Shown here piece by piece: positions 31,436 through 43,574 of a stretch of 64,000 bases of DNA. The notes beneath the pieces were generated by a model that was not told where the DNA came from, did not search any database, and saw only the letters and a program-made list of their open reading frames with translations. The translations under genes were made by a program, and so were the position numbers. Positions within the stretch are counted from its first letter, which is position 1; every line of letters begins with the position of its first letter. Source of the stretch: Paroedura picta (lineage: Eukaryota; Chordata; Lepidosauria; Squamata; Gekkonidae); contig NC_135381.1 of NCBI RefSeq assembly GCF_049243985.1, positions 19,889,345 to 19,953,344 on the forward strand, given 5' to 3'.

Positions 31436-32311
31436 TGATGGTTTACACTTTTTAATGGCTTAGAAGTGCTGTGTAAACTGATAAAGGACTGTAAAAGGTT
31501 AATTCTTTGCAGAGCCAGAGAACCTTGAGAGTTCAAAGAGTTCTGATTGGCTACAATCAGTGGAGAAGAGAAAGCCTACTGAACTAGATGCTGAAAAACA
31601 TTCAGTCTAATTTCAACCTTAAGTGAGAAGAATCAAGTACTGATTCTATTAGAATTCAGCCCTGACTGAGAGCAGTTTAAGACAGACAGGAGAACTGTGG
31701 GAAGTTGGCAAGGATGAGTGGATAGTTAGATGGAAACTTCCAATCAGGCCAATGAAGGGAGACAGATCTTCTAGAAAGAGAAGGAATTTCCCTACCCTGT
31801 CAAGCAGAGAGTTAGTTCTCTAGAGATTCCTTGATCTGGTATGGTTAGAAACTGCCTGTAGAAAACATAAAAGTCAGTTAAAAATGCAACATGAGTTCTA
31901 GTGTTTCAAGAGAAAGGGTTTGAGCACTGGAAAAAGTATACCAGCCTTCTGGAAATCAAGAACCAGAGAATTCTAAGTGTGCTGGAGTGCTTGGAAAACA
32001 CTGCACCAAAAGCCACTCAGCAGAAAGGTTTTAAGTGAATAGCTTAATAAACTCTCATCAGCCTGAAATATGAGAACTAAAGTCTATATATGTACTGGTT
32101 TTATCGCAGAGTTATCTATATTGAGTTACTTCAGGATTTTTACCTCTGATTTCACCTGAACTTTCTGCTCCATGTTACATAAAATATTTTGTTAATTTGG
32201 AATATAAAAACGTCTTGAGTATCATTACAGCTGTATTAGTTAAAGAGGGTACCCATTCTTTCATTCAGGTTCCTGGGTTGAATAAACAGCCAAAATATTA
32301 TAGTGTGACAG
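31436..32311 (+). mobile_element. Possible solo-LTR fossil (uncertain)
   Basis: The sequence begins TGTGATGG and ends GTGTGACA (TG...CA termini), with AATAAA motifs in its right half. This is consistent with an ERV-type solo LTR of about 0.88 kb. The flanking pentamers are not clearly duplicated and no internal viral sequence is present, so this is a weak call. It would be old. Confidence 0.28.
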
Positions 32312-33426
32312 GATAGGCCAGTGAGAGCCTCAGGAAATGAGAAAATAGGTAAGTAAGGTGGGCTCAGTTACACAAGAGAAAGAAAAATGGAGGGAAAATC
32401 TTGCCTTTGGGGGTGGGAAGTAGATGGAGGGTGTAATACAGAAGTATAAATAAATTTAGGGAGATTTCTGCTTGTTGTGCATCCATCCATCGGACTTATA
32501 TCCCACCACTTTTCCAGGACATGTGGTGGTTTACATATAAAACAGTTAACCCCCCACTAAAAACTCAATAAAACTAATCAACCCCTTAAAAGCCTAACAC
32601 AAGACAGTGGCATAGTCCCCCATCCTCCCTGATCTTCAGCCAATCACCACAGGTTGGGGGTTCATCTGATGGTACAACATTGGCTGGAGGATGCCCAAGT
32701 TGTTCTTGACTCTGGCCTCAACCAAAGACTTATAAGCGGTTGAATTCATTGCCTGCTCGTGAGGTCCTTTTGTAATTCCTCGCAATCTGATTTAGACTTA
32801 AAGGCAAAGCACCATTTTGATAACCTGCAGCTGCAGAAAGCTTCGAAAGTCCTCAAAAGAAATGGCTAGCTCTTCATGGCACAAGTTCTTCAATGATGAA
32901 ATCTCCTGGTCTTTCCCTTGAAAGATGTTTTTCTTCCCCAGGTTACTGCAGCTATGTGCCATGATGGATGGAATGAGACACCACTGAATAAAAATCACCA
33001 AGGAACAGCACAACAACCTTAGAACTTCTTCAGTTTGGGCCTCAGGACAGTTTAATTTCTCAATAAATCTTATGGAGTGGTCGACTACACAATCTTTCTT
33101 CTTTCTTGTCTTTTGCAGAAGAGTGCAAAAATTGAGGCCTCGCTTATAACTGATGAGCTCAATCAGCTGACTTTCTATAGTCTAGCATCTAGTAAGAAGA
33201 GAGGGTGTCACTGCTTGAATGTAAGATTGACTGAGTTCATTTTATTTTCCTCTGGTGTTCTGACCTCTCCCTTGTTTGTAAGGTTTTGAGAGCATTTGAT
33301 AATGCTTATTAAAAACAAGGAGCATGAGGCACAACTTAAATACTAGTTTAGAACCCATTCTAATACTAGAATTAGAACTCATTTGGTCAGAAACTCTCAT
33401 CTATTTATTTATTATTTATTATATTT
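32312..33426. other. Unassigned sequence with a short SINE-like repeat
   Basis: CGGACTTATATCCCACCACT near 32493, followed by GTGGTGGTTTACATATAAAA and an A-rich segment, belongs to the diffuse repeat described at 3397. No exon recognised elsewhere. Confidence 0.35.
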
Positions 33427-33540
33427 GCAAACTTAAATGGACTCTGGGGAATGGTAGAGGACAGGAAGGCCTGGTGGATCATTGTCCATGGGGTCACGAT
33501 GGATCAAACACGACTTCGCACCTAACAACACCAACAAAAT
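33427..33540 (+). mobile_element. Bov-B LINE 3' end
   Basis: GCAAACTTAAATGGACTCTG, then GGTAGAGGACAGGAAGGCC, GATCATTGTCCATGGGGTC and ACACGACTTCGCACCTAACA, ending in an ACAACACCAACAA tail. It matches the terminus at 56165-56281 block for block, with more substitutions. Truncated; no reverse-transcriptase domain. Confidence 0.88.
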
Positions 33541-35070
33541 TATATTTATTATATTTATATACTGCCTTTCCCTGAAGCTCAGTGTAGTTTATATAAAACA
33601 GGGAACAATACAGATGACTCAGTAGCTGTAAACAATAACAATACAGTGATAACAGACAGAACAATATAATAGAACAGTAGAACAGTGGTGAAAACATTAA
33701 AACAACTACAGCATATTGATGGCCTCGTGGGTTGGAGATTCTGCTGGAGTTTCTGCCATAAAAATTGCTAATCTGTGTGACTGTGGGACACTTTGGGTTG
33801 CTTTGTTTTCTGTACAACAGACTAACTTGATAACACCTTAAGAATTTACTAGATAGTATGTGTCTTCAGATGTTTTCTCTCAAAACAGCAACTGTAGAAC
33901 TTGAGATTTATATTTACAGCCTACCTAGTCCTGCATGAACATTTCTGTCAGATAAAGTTGGTGTCAGAGAGCCCCCACCTTTGGAAAACCGGAGACAAGA
34001 CCTTTCAATCATGCTACCGGGGCTACGGAATGTCCTCCTCTCAGTGATTCACCTGACATTCTGTCTGTTACATTTAATGTGCCAATTGAGAAGAGTTCTT
34101 AAAATTTTCCATAGGCACATAGTTAGCTACTTTGCGATGATTTACCCTGAATTTAGTGCTTTGAAAGTTATATATATTAAGTTTGTCAACTGTAATGTTG
34201 CCCTTGTTGTGGTTTATAAAGGACTTGTTTGTGTGCTGCATTCTTTCTATAGCATTTTTTCTCTTACTCTGTTGCTTATACATTTATTGGTTTCAGTTAT
34301 TTCAGGATATGTTTTTTAGGTTTCCAATTTATTCTTGCTGTTCATGAGGCATTTCGATCAATTTTGGAGAATGTAGCTGGTATGTTCTCCAAACAAATAC
34401 AATAAATGCAGTTCTGTTTTATCGTTCTTCATTGAAAGAAATATGATTCAACCTCTAGAATTGATCCACTCCATCCCTTTGATATTTCCCCACCATTTGC
34501 TTCAGGAAAATAAAAACCCCGTCACTGAATCTGAGCTCTTCTTGGGCCTTCTAGTTTGTTCTCCCTTAGAGAATCCCAAACTCCCTTGAGGTTATTCCAT
34601 AACCCTATGTCATTTATTTCCCAAGTACCCCCTCAGATACTTTGGAGTTCTGATACACTGTTAGCAGCCAGACCCTTCCTTTCTTTGAGGGGAATTTGCC
34701 TGTAAACACCTTTCATTAGCATCTTGCTAGTAGATTGCTCTGCAATTGCATCTTGGCACTGGAAATTGACAAATGTGTATTAGTTTCGCCATAGGCTGAC
34801 CAGGAAAGTCTGTACTCACACTGAAAAGTGTACTCTCCAGCCAGATGCCATGCTTTCTAGGAGATGCCTTGATTCCTCAGATGATATCACTGTCAGTCTG
34901 CAGGAGTCCTCAGCTGATAGTTATCCCTAGAGGCAATACTTATTTGCAGGTCAATGGTGTAGCTAAGAATGTACTAATCTTATCATCCCTTTAAGTGCTC
35001 CTTTCTCCCTGTCTCACCCATGGAACCCCACTAGCCAAGATTAATTTACATACCACACCTGCACCCATTT
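33541..35070. other. Repeat remnant, then unassigned AT-rich sequence
   Basis: 33541-33610 is another TTTATATACTGCCTTTCC-type remnant with an A-rich tail. The frame at 33981-34319 plus encodes a hydrophobic 112-residue stretch. It has no homologue I recognise and an AT-driven Leu/Ile/Val composition, so I do not call it a gene. Confidence 0.35.
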
Positions 35071-35077
35071 CCCATCC

Positions 35078-35346
35078 TCCAGCTTAGTGTAGCATTTTAA
35101 GAGTGGTGGCTTCTAATCTGCTGAGCCAGGTTTGATTCCCTGCTCCCCTACATGCAGCCAGTTGGGTGACCATGGGCTCATCACAGCACTGATAAAGCTG
35201 TTCTGACCTAGCAGTAATATTAGGGCTCTCTCAGCCTCACCTACCTCAAAGGGTGTCTGTTGTGGTGAGAGGAAAGAGAAGGTGATTGTAAGCTGCTTTG
35301 ATACTCCTGGTAGAGAAAAGTGGCATATAAAACCAACTCTTTTTTT
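35078..35346 (+). mobile_element. tRNA-derived SINE with CTT tail lost
   Basis: CCAGCTTAGTGTAGCATTTT (diverged A-box region), AGGTTTGATTCCCTGC (B box), CAGCCAGTTGGGTGACCATG, CTCTCAGCCTCACCTACCTC, CTTTGATACTCCTGGTAGAG and AAAACCAACTC, ending in a T run in place of a CTT array. Same family as 3112 but more diverged. Confidence 0.82.
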
Positions 35347-35359
35347 CCCTTCTAATCCA

Positions 35360-35708
35360 GGGTTTCCAAGTTACTATTTGCATCTTTGCCTAATTTGGTC
35401 AGGGTAACTAGTCTTTGTCCTTTGCCTGGGAAACTCATCAAGGGTCCACCCACAGCAATCACCAGTATTAACTCTATCCTAGGAAACCACCAGGACCTTG
35501 CCCTGTGCCCTTATTTTTTTTCTCTTGCATGTGTGTTTAGTTTAAATTGTGTGAAAGTGTGTTAGTTTCATTTTCAATTTGTTTTCAATAAACTCATTCC
35601 ATATATATTTTAAACTGGTCTATGTGAGAGTTTTCGGGGGGAAGGACCCTGGCAAACACAGCTGGAGACTCCTGCTGTTACCCCTCTCACAAGCTAGATT
35701 CCCCAACA
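35360..35708 (+). mobile_element. Possible solo-LTR fossil (uncertain)
   Basis: AATAAACTC near 35588 is followed about 110 bp later by a CCCCAACACAG end, the order of polyadenylation signal and 3' terminus seen in LTRs. The left terminus and target duplication are not clear and there is no internal sequence. Weak call. Confidence 0.2.
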
Positions 35709-36560
35709 CAGTCTAATTTAGGTTACAACATAGGCTGTCTCCATGCATTACTATTGTGAGTCTTTCTAGGTACGTAAGCCTGCAAGGAGGAGATGTCACT
35801 TTTGCTCCTGCCAAGTGCGTGTGACTGATAACAACACTATACGTTTGAGGCTCAAAGTTGTCAACCAAGATTTCCTAAAGACAATGATACTTGATTGCCT
35901 CTGTAGATTCTTCAAGATAATAATTGTTCTTCAAGATAATAATTGTGATGCTCTTTTTATGCTTTTGCACCATGCAGCTGTGGATCTCTGTGGGTGATGG
36001 TTGCTCCATTGCCATTGCAAAAAAAAAAAATAGTGTCCTCATTTGATATAGAGATACTGTATATTAGACTTTGCAGTAATTCAGTGGTAGCAAGACTACG
36101 GCCATAACTGTAACATATTGATGTGGACCTCTTTTGACTCCATCTTGACCACAGTGCGTTCACACATAACTTTTAAAGTTCTGGGATACCGCTAAGCTTT
36201 AGGGAATTTTAAAAGATTTGGTTCCCCTTTGATATTTTTCGCAGGAAATGCAGTCCAGCAGTTTCACATCTCTAACAATAGCAAAAAACAAAGTTTTTTC
36301 CCCTTATTTGCTGCAGTTAGTTCCTCCTTTAAGGTACAATGGAAAGCCATTATGCTGAGGTCTTTTAAAAAGAAAATGTCCTATCAAGTTTTCCCTCATA
36401 GTGAAGTCTCCCCATAATTCTTCCATGGTTGCTCATTCTGATTCGTCCCCACATGTTAATACTGAGGAACAACATTCATTTTTCAGATGCCGGAATTATA
36501 TGCTGCAAAAGGGTACATTTACAAGAATGAACAACCTAGGACGAATTACAGGAAGATATT
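35709..36560. other. Unassigned sequence with a small tandem duplication
   Basis: TTCTTCAAGATAATAATTG is present twice in tandem at about 35908-35945. An A run lies at 36020. No gene recognised. Confidence 0.4.
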
Positions 36561-36569
36561 GACCTAGAG

Positions 36570-36705
36570 CAGGGGTAGTCAAACTGCGGCCCTCCAGATG
36601 TCCATGGACTACAATTCCCAGAAGCCCCTGCCAGCATTCGCTGGCAGGGGCTTCTGGGAATTGTGGTCCATGGACATCTGGAGGGCCGCAGTTTGATTAC
36701 CCCTG
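36570..36705. mobile_element. Palindromic hAT-like element, copy 5 (subfamily A)
   Basis: A 136-bp palindrome with duplications ACCTAGAG (36562-36569, 36706-36713). The AGAAGCC/GGCTTCT pair is matched between arms, as in copy 4. The centre CCAGCATTCGCTGG is itself self-complementary apart from the middle bases. Confidence 0.92.
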
Positions 36706-36713
36706 ACCTAGAG

Positions 36714-37770
36714 TAACATTTCTCTGCAAAGAGTTGATAGTCCAAGCACAAGCTTCCCTAAAACGTGTATCCAGAATGGATTCTACATTGATAGTATTCA
36801 GCACGTTCCATGGGCTTTAAAAGAAGTCCATCTTGATGCACACCCTGTTGGGCAACAAGATCACAAAGGCTGGATTGATTGAGCTCAGGGTGTGAGTCCC
36901 TTTTGATAAAAGGTATAGTGGCACAAGGCAGTAATGGCTTATATGTGTGCTTTAGCCCTGTGAGTTAGAAAAACAAACAAACACAAAATAGCTGTTGGCA
37001 GAATCTGTGTGGAAGGCAAACTTATTATGCCCGGCACATTACCACTGGAAGACAGAGCCCGAAGAATGTTTGGTTAGGACTGTCTCCCAGAAGAGTAGCG
37101 CTAGAATCGGGGAATCAATCTCAGCTTGGGTGCAAGGGTCTCCGGTTTCATACCTGAGAGAGCAAAACTGCTTGGGAGAAGGGGGGACTCAAATAATTCC
37201 AGGGCTGCCTCGTGGGTGTTGAGAATTTCTGCATAGAGGGATGGGAATGCGTTGAGTGAAAAAGGCTCACCTCAGTAAACAAACTCGGAAATGCTGTTAA
37301 ACATTTTTCTGCTAAAGCTAGAGGAGGCATAGGGGCACTGCAGAGCATGAGCACACTGGAGCTTGGTGGAATATTTCATTTCAGTGCCCACTTTCCAAGA
37401 CATTCAGTTCCTGCCTTTAACATGATATTTGAGTCTTGTGTCTGTGTATGCCCAGTCTTGATTAAAAATGTATGTGCCTGTGTGTGTGTGTGGGGGGGGG
37501 GGGCAGCTTAAGGACCCCTCTGGAACACAGTCACTGATTTTACTTTAAAATTTAGAAAGCCACAATAACTTTATACAATTATTGTTGTGTTTTTGAAAGA
37601 ACAATGCAACAATATGCTTTGGTACTTATTTATTTATTATCCAAAGAACAGGTTTACAAGATCCTGGAAATGCCAAGAACATGTTTAAAAATTAACACAC
37701 ACTAGTCCACGACCAGCATAACTTGGGCATTTCCACCTGAGTCCTGCAGAGGTTTACTGCAAATTCACTG
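36714..37770. other. Unassigned sequence
   Basis: GTGTGTG plus G-run near 37478-37503; TATTTATTTATT near 37625. No exon or named repeat recognised. Confidence 0.3.
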
Positions 37771-37799
37771 AAAGTGAAAGCCGGTGGCCTACTGCTTCA

Positions 37800-38442
37800 G
37801 AGTGTCACAAAATAAGGGTGAATGCCATTTGGGCTGTATCAACAGGGGCATCACATCAAAATCACAAGATGTCATAGTCCCGTTGTATACGGCACTGGTC
37901 AGACCACTCCTGGAGTACTGTGTGCAGTTCTGGAGGCCTCACTTCAAGAAGGACGTAGATAAAAGGGGACGTAGATGAAGGGTACAGAGGAGAGTGACGA
38001 GGATGATCTGGGGCCAAGGGACCAAGCCCTATGAAGATAGGTTGAGGGACTTGGGAATGTTCAGCCTGGAGAAAAGGAGGTTGAGAGGGGACATGATATA
38101 GCCCTCTTTAAGTATTTGAAAGGTTGTCATTTGGAGGAGGGCAGGATGCTGTTTCCGTTGGCTGCAGAGGAAAGGACACACAGTAATGGGTTTAAACTAC
38201 AAATACAATGATATAGGCTAGATATCAGGAAAAATTTTTTCACAGTCAGAGTAGTTCAGCAGTGGAATAGGCTGCCTAAGGAGGTGGTTAGCTCCCCCTC
38301 ACTGGCAGTCTTCAAGCAAAGGTTGGATACACACTTTTCTTGGATGCTTTAGGATGCTTTGGGCTGATCCTGCGTTGAGCAGGGGGTTGGACTAGATGGC
38401 CTGTATGGCCCCTTCCAACTCTATGATTCTATGATTCTATGG
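37800..38442 (+). mobile_element. CR1 LINE 3' portion (end of ORF2 plus 3' UTR)
   Basis: The first part encodes the reverse-transcriptase C-terminal signature DVIVPLYTALVRPLLEYCVQ followed by FWRPHFKKDVDK, characteristic of CR1 ORF2. The 3' UTR follows, with GGACTAGATGGCCTGTATGG, CCTTCCAACTCTATGATTCT and the terminal ATTCTATG repeats that define CR1. It is truncated at the 5' end, as most copies are. The frame stops shortly after KRGRR, so it is inactive. Confidence 0.9.
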
Positions 38443-40955
38443 AAACTGTTGCAAGGCTGCCACAAAGCAGGTGCTGAAATGCAGTAATGCTCAACACCTG
38501 TTACCACAAGAGATTTGTGTTGTGTTGGATTACAGCCAAGGGGCAGCAAGGAAGGAAATGAATCCTATTGTCTTTAAAGTCTTGGAGGAGAGCCAGTATT
38601 TTCTGTCTTTTTGATAATGTTTATGGAAGTCCAATTTATTTGAGATGGGGATTCTCTGTGGAATTTTTCCAGAGGCTGAAGAAAGAAACAGGTTTTTGTC
38701 TTCCTTGGGAAAGAAACAAGTTAGAAAGCCTCTGCATTTAAAAATTATCTTTCTGGCACAGCTAGATATAGTTGAGAGAAACGTGTGCCTTATCAGGAAG
38801 AGAACAAAGCAAGTTCCTTGCGATTGAACACAAGCCCGGAGACAGAAGACTGCCACTTTCTGCCACTTATATGTCAGAAATTATTGCATGTGTACATCAA
38901 CATATGTCTCAGTTGTTCATCCATGATAAATAATTGCACTTTTCTTTACTTTTGGGAAACCTTTATTAAGTTTTATTAACATGAGTTACCTGAGTTGTTT
39001 ATTACCCTTCTGTGTTGTTTATTACCCTCTCCCCCCACCTTTGGCTTTCTAAAAATTAAATATCTGAGTGGTGAATGGATAGCTCTTGTCTGTAGTAGAC
39101 ATTGACATAAATGCCTGCACATGAGCATCAAACCTGGCCTCATACAGTATTTCAGCCTAACGTTCCACATATTGCACCTGTTTTGCCTGTTTCGGTCTGT
39201 TTATAAATGTTGACAGATAACATATTGGAGGACAATTTTCACATAGATCTTTAAGCAAAAGACAAACCACTCTCTTGACTTTTAAATCAATGGCTATTGC
39301 AGAGCCAAGCAATACCGTATACAGCCTCAGGCAGTATGTAATAGCATAGTTGAGGTTTCTGCCATCCATCCTTGGTACTCTTACACAGCGCTGCCCTCCA
39401 GTCTGCTGAGTAGATTGCTGTGCCTCAGGTTCTTTTCAGGCTTCTAGGGACAGCTGGACCAAGCTTTTAAAACCAAATCACTTAATTAAACACTATAGGA
39501 TAGAAACAGCAGTCAAATAAAAGCATGCCACAAACTTCTCTGTTTAATTTGTTTAATTTATCATCTGCCTTTCCCACTCAGAATCAAGAATACCACTTGA
39601 AAGCTAGAAGGTGGTCTCAATGATATATAGTTCATCTGATCTTCACAGAGATGGCAAACAGGAAGCAGTCCTGCTTAGCTTTGCTTCCACTGAGTTTGAC
39701 AGCATAAAAACAAGCTTGGTTTCTGGGGTCAATATCTCTATCTGGGCTTCTCAGTCATTGTTCAGTGTTTGAATTGCTTTAAATTAGCATATTGTGGAAA
39801 CTGCACTTGGGATTCATCTTGTCCTGGTTTAACTGGGAACAGAATCCTTCAAAGAATTACCTCCATCATGCTATGGCCCAGGAGATGGAGCATGGGCTGC
39901 CAGGCTGCATCTTCACTGGGCTATCTTTCATGAGGCCACTACGTCTGCGATTCCAGCCAGGTCCAGGCATTTTGTGGAGGCCTGAAATGATCCCTTTTAA
40001 AAGAGGGAGAAACTTTATGCATCCAAATAGGTGAAAAGGGAAAAATAGGGAAAAGTGGATTTCATATAATTCAGTCATTTTAATTTTATGGATGGTTTAT
40101 TGTACACAAGTGAAAAGGGAAGGATTTGAACACAAAGTCTTGAGAGGATGTGCTCTTTGCCACTGATGAAAGTGTAGGTGAAAATGCCTGATGTATCCGG
40201 AAGTCCTTCTGGCAGAGAATGAAATAAAGGGAAAAAAGAAAAAGGAACAGTGAAGTAGTTTGTCTTTCACAGAGGACTATTACTTTGCCTTTGCTCAGGT
40301 TTTGGTGTGAATTCTTAGGCCACAGTACATGGCAGATGGGCTGCATTCGACTTGCCCAGGTTGGTTATATTGGGACTGAGAGAGTCTCTCCCCTTCTTTC
40401 TCCTGGGCCCCAGAGGGTGGGGGTGGGGGGAGAAGGGAGGGAGGACAAGGTTGTCTTATGCCTAGGAGAGCTTTTGCTTTGACTGAGACACCTTACAGCC
40501 CTGTCAGGTAAATGCCCCGGCACTCTCATTTTAGAGCTGGAAAAGCCTGTGGGCTTGGGGAGCTGGTGGATTGCGCTGTTGGCCACAAATTGCAATTCTC
40601 ATGGCTCCCCGAGACCCCACCTCTTTTCATTTCTAGATGTCTTGATTTATGAGTGGGAGAGAAAGGTATGAAAGGCTTTAAATGCTTTGAGAACCCTTTC
40701 AGAAGGAAAAGAGACCAAATTTCATTTTAAGTACTGAGCTAGATTCTTAGAAATCCGTAAAGGTCTCAAAAATGCGCAACGTGGCCATTCTAATTGCTTC
40801 TGGGTCTGCTCCCAATTCATCATTTGTCTGTGCTGGGGAAGGCGGCTGTTCCAGGCTCTGAACTGCTTCGCAATCCAAAGTCACTTTCAGTGGATGTGGA
40901 AACAGCTCCCCTCCATTCCGACTCTGTGTAAACATCACTGCACAGCTCCCATTTT
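38443..40955. other. Mostly unassigned sequence
   Basis: No host exon recognised. A remnant of the CTGCCTTTCCC-type repeat lies near 39555. G-rich stretch at 40415-40440. All open frames are short and lack domains. Confidence 0.3.
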
Positions 40956-41260
40956 CATTACAGAGATTATAATACTTAGGCGCTCACAAAAAACATTGGT
41001 TCCTCGTTCCTTCCAGCAGGCATCCAGCGGGGAAGTTAAACAATTGCAGCCTTACGGCTGCTCTTTTGGAAAGCAGCCTGGATTTGTGTAAGGGCTCCCA
41101 GATCACAATAATGGGTTGACATGAATTGGCCTCCTGATTACCATATTTAATACAAATTACATGGCATATTTCCCTATCAGCAGAAGTGCCCGAGAAGAAA
41201 ATTCTTCATTCATTCGTCTGCTTCTGATACCTCAAACTTTTCCTTGAATGTGAGACAGAA
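40956..41260. promoter_or_regulatory. Candidate conserved non-coding element (inferred)
   Basis: Repeat-free, non-coding sequence with AGAGATTATAATACTTAGG, AGATCACAATAATGGG and CCATATTTAATACAAATTAC. It resembles enhancer-type sequence, but conservation cannot be tested from one genome. Confidence 0.2.
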
Positions 41261-41585
41261 AAATAGAGAATTGCAATGAACCCTCTTGGGCAGAGTTAGA
41301 CCAATTGGCCCGTTCTCCCTGGCAGCAGCCCCACAGGCTAAGGATTCAAGTCTCTGTACTACTCTGCCGTAAGGAAGTTGCCAAGGCTCTGCATACTAAG
41401 TCATCTTTCTCCCTAATCCAAATGACAATGCATAATCTTGAGGAAGCCATTTATAGATATTCATTCCAAGTCCAGATGGGGAAAATGCTTGTAAATTACA
41501 GGTGTGTGCATGTGTATGTCCTTAAGTCACTTCCAACCTATGATGACCTGATGAATTAACATCTCTAAAGCATCCTATCCTAGAA

Positions 41586-41850
41586 AGCCAGCTTGGTGTA
41601 GTGGTTAGGAGTGTGGACTTCTAATCTGGTGAGCTGGGTTTGATTCTGCGCTTCCCCACATGCAGCCAGCTGGGTGACCTTGGGCTCGCCACAGCACTGA
41701 TAAAGCTGTTCTGACCGAGCAGTGATATCAGGGCTCTCTCAGCCTCACCCACCTCACAGGGTGTCTGTTGTGGGGAGAGGAAAGGAAAGGCGAATGTAAG
41801 CCGCTTTGAGACTCCTTCAGGTAGAGAAAAGCAGCATATAAGAACCAACT
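41586..41850 (+). mobile_element. tRNA-derived SINE, full length
   Basis: AGCCAGCTTGGTGTAGTGGT with A box TGGTGTAGTGG, a B-box-like GGTTTGATTCTG, CAGCCAGCTGGGTGACCTTG, CTCTCAGCCTCACCCACCTC, CGCTTTGAGACTCCTTCAGG and AGAACCAACTCC. Its CTT-rich tail continues without a break into the large pyrimidine array at 41849-42263. It is the least diverged copy of the family in the window. Confidence 0.92.
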
Positions 41851-42263
41851 CCTCCTTCTCCTTCTCCTTCTCCTTCTCCTTCACCTTCACCTTCACCTTC
41901 TCCTTCTCCTTCTCCTTCTCCTTCTCCTTCTCCTTCTCCTTCTCCTTCTCCTCCTCCGCCTCCGCCTCCGCCTCCGCCTCCGCCTCCTCCTCCTCCGCCT
42001 CCGCCTCCTCCTCCTCCGCCTCCGCCTCCTCCTCCTCCTCCTCCTCCTCCTCCTCCTCCTCCTCCTCCTCCTCCTCCTCCTTCTCCTTCACCTTCACCTT
42101 CACCTTCACCTTCACCTTCTCCTTCTCCTTCTCCTTCTCCGCCTCCGCCTCCGCCTCCGCCTCCTCCTTCTCCTTCTCCGCCTCCTCCTCCGCCTCCTCC
42201 TTCTCCTTCTCCTTCTCCTTCTCCTTCTCCTTCTCCTTCTCCTTCTCCTTCTCCTTCTCCTTC
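41849..42263. repeat. ~410-bp polypyrimidine/polypurine hexamer and trimer array
   Basis: A nearly pure C/T strand apart from interspersed CCG and CAC units. Blocks of CTTCTC, CACCTT, CCGCCT and CCT alternate. The CACCTT module occurs twice (near 41881 and 42087) and the CCGCCT module several times, so larger units were duplicated. It grows out of the 3' tail of the SINE at 41586. The minus strand has no stop codons and gives a spurious Glu/Lys/Ala-rich 232-codon frame. Confidence 0.95.
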
Positions 42264-43528
42264 AGTCTTAATGATTCTGGAACCTTAAGCAAAACATGAG
42301 GATGGGTCCTCAGAATCATCCTAGGGAGGGTGATCAGCTGATCCCTCTTGCCTGAATCTCAGGCCTTGGAGGACCAGCAAGAAACCTGCAGGGACTTTGT
42401 TGTTGGGCCGGCTGGTTGCAGAGCAACAGGAAAGCACAGAATACCAACATGATGCTGGGCTCTCCAGGCTGCCAGTACAATAGGACGATAGGCTACCTCT
42501 CCTAGGGTCCTGATCCTAGAAAGTACCAGAATCCAGAAGACTCTTTCCTACTGACTGGAAATCATTATAGAGGGGGGGGGGAAATGGTTGTAAATGCATT
42601 TGTTTCACAGCAAAGGTATTTTTGCACACCTGCCAGAACTTTTACCCTTAGGGAGGAATTCTATCCTCAGTGTAGCTCAGGAATTTAATTGCTCCCCCCC
42701 CCCCGCACACACACACTTTTAGCAACTTGTTTAGGATAACAAGTAAAGACTGTTTTTCTATGGAGCATCGGGGTTTCAAATCCATTTAATTCTTCAGTGC
42801 AAGATGTCTCAAGCAAGCCTGGCAAGACAGAACTGCCATGGCTGGAGTTGCTCCCTGGTGTGGCTTCTACAGTAGAGTGACTTTTATTTGGGGGCCATGA
42901 CTGAAAGCAGCTTGCAGCTGTCCTGGCAAAAGGTAGCAGAACAGCTTGGATCTGGGCCTTGCCCCCTTCTTGCTTGAGCCATTCTTTTCACAGTAGAAGA
43001 TAGGAATAATTCCTCTGCACCCCAGAGGAGTAGTGGGTAGAATCACCTGGGACACCCCACTGGGTGCAGGCGAATAGGAAGCGTGCATTCAGGGGGGCTG
43101 AGTGAGTCATGCTAGAAGCAACGGAATTTGCATGGCAAAGAAGATTAATTGGCTCCTGGAAAGTTTCAGACTGAAGCGCCCCCCAGCTGTGAACGTGGGC
43201 TCCGGCTGAGGGCATATTCCTCTCTTAACCAATAGAGGGGCCAAGTGCCTCACTAGGCAAGCGGGAGCTGAAATTGTTCCTGGGCAACCTGTGTGCAGAC
43301 TCCTCTGCTCCCCAAAGCTGACGGCTTGCAGTGAGGCGAGATTCGGTATGTGCAGTCCGGTTTACACAGGAACCGGTTTGAAGGCAAAGAGAAATGCTGG
43401 CTGGCAGCTGCTCGGTCCAGGCAGCCCTTTTCTTTATGAACCAGTGTCTCTTCTGTTAATTGATGGATTGAATTTATATCATGCCACCCACAGCAAACTG
43501 TCTCGTGGCAGGTCGCAACATGAAAAAA
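42264..43528. other. Unassigned sequence with a repeat remnant
   Basis: G run near 42572, C run near 42694 followed by CACACACA. At 43470-43520 ATTTATATCATGCCACCC and CTCGTGGCAGGTCGCAACA resemble the diffuse repeat at 4892. No exon seen. Confidence 0.3.
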
Positions 43529-43574
43529 ATTGCAGTCCATGGACAACTGGAGGGCCGCAGTTTGACTACCCCTG
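43529..43574. mobile_element. Half copy of palindromic hAT-like element
   Basis: Only the right terminal part is present: GCAGTCCATGGACAACTGG through GAGGGCCGCAGTTTGACTAC to the CCCCTG end. The left arm and left duplication are missing, so it is a truncated copy. Confidence 0.8.

Noticed and set aside
33981-34319. 112-residue hydrophobic frame as a possible small membrane protein
   Set aside because: Leu/Ile/Val/Phe richness follows from AT-rich sequence. There is no promoter, splice signal or recognisable family.
41621-42319. 232-residue minus-strand frame rich in Glu, Lys, Ala and Val
   Set aside because: It is the purine strand of a hexamer/trimer microsatellite joined to a SINE read in an incidental frame; stop codons are simply absent from the repeat units.
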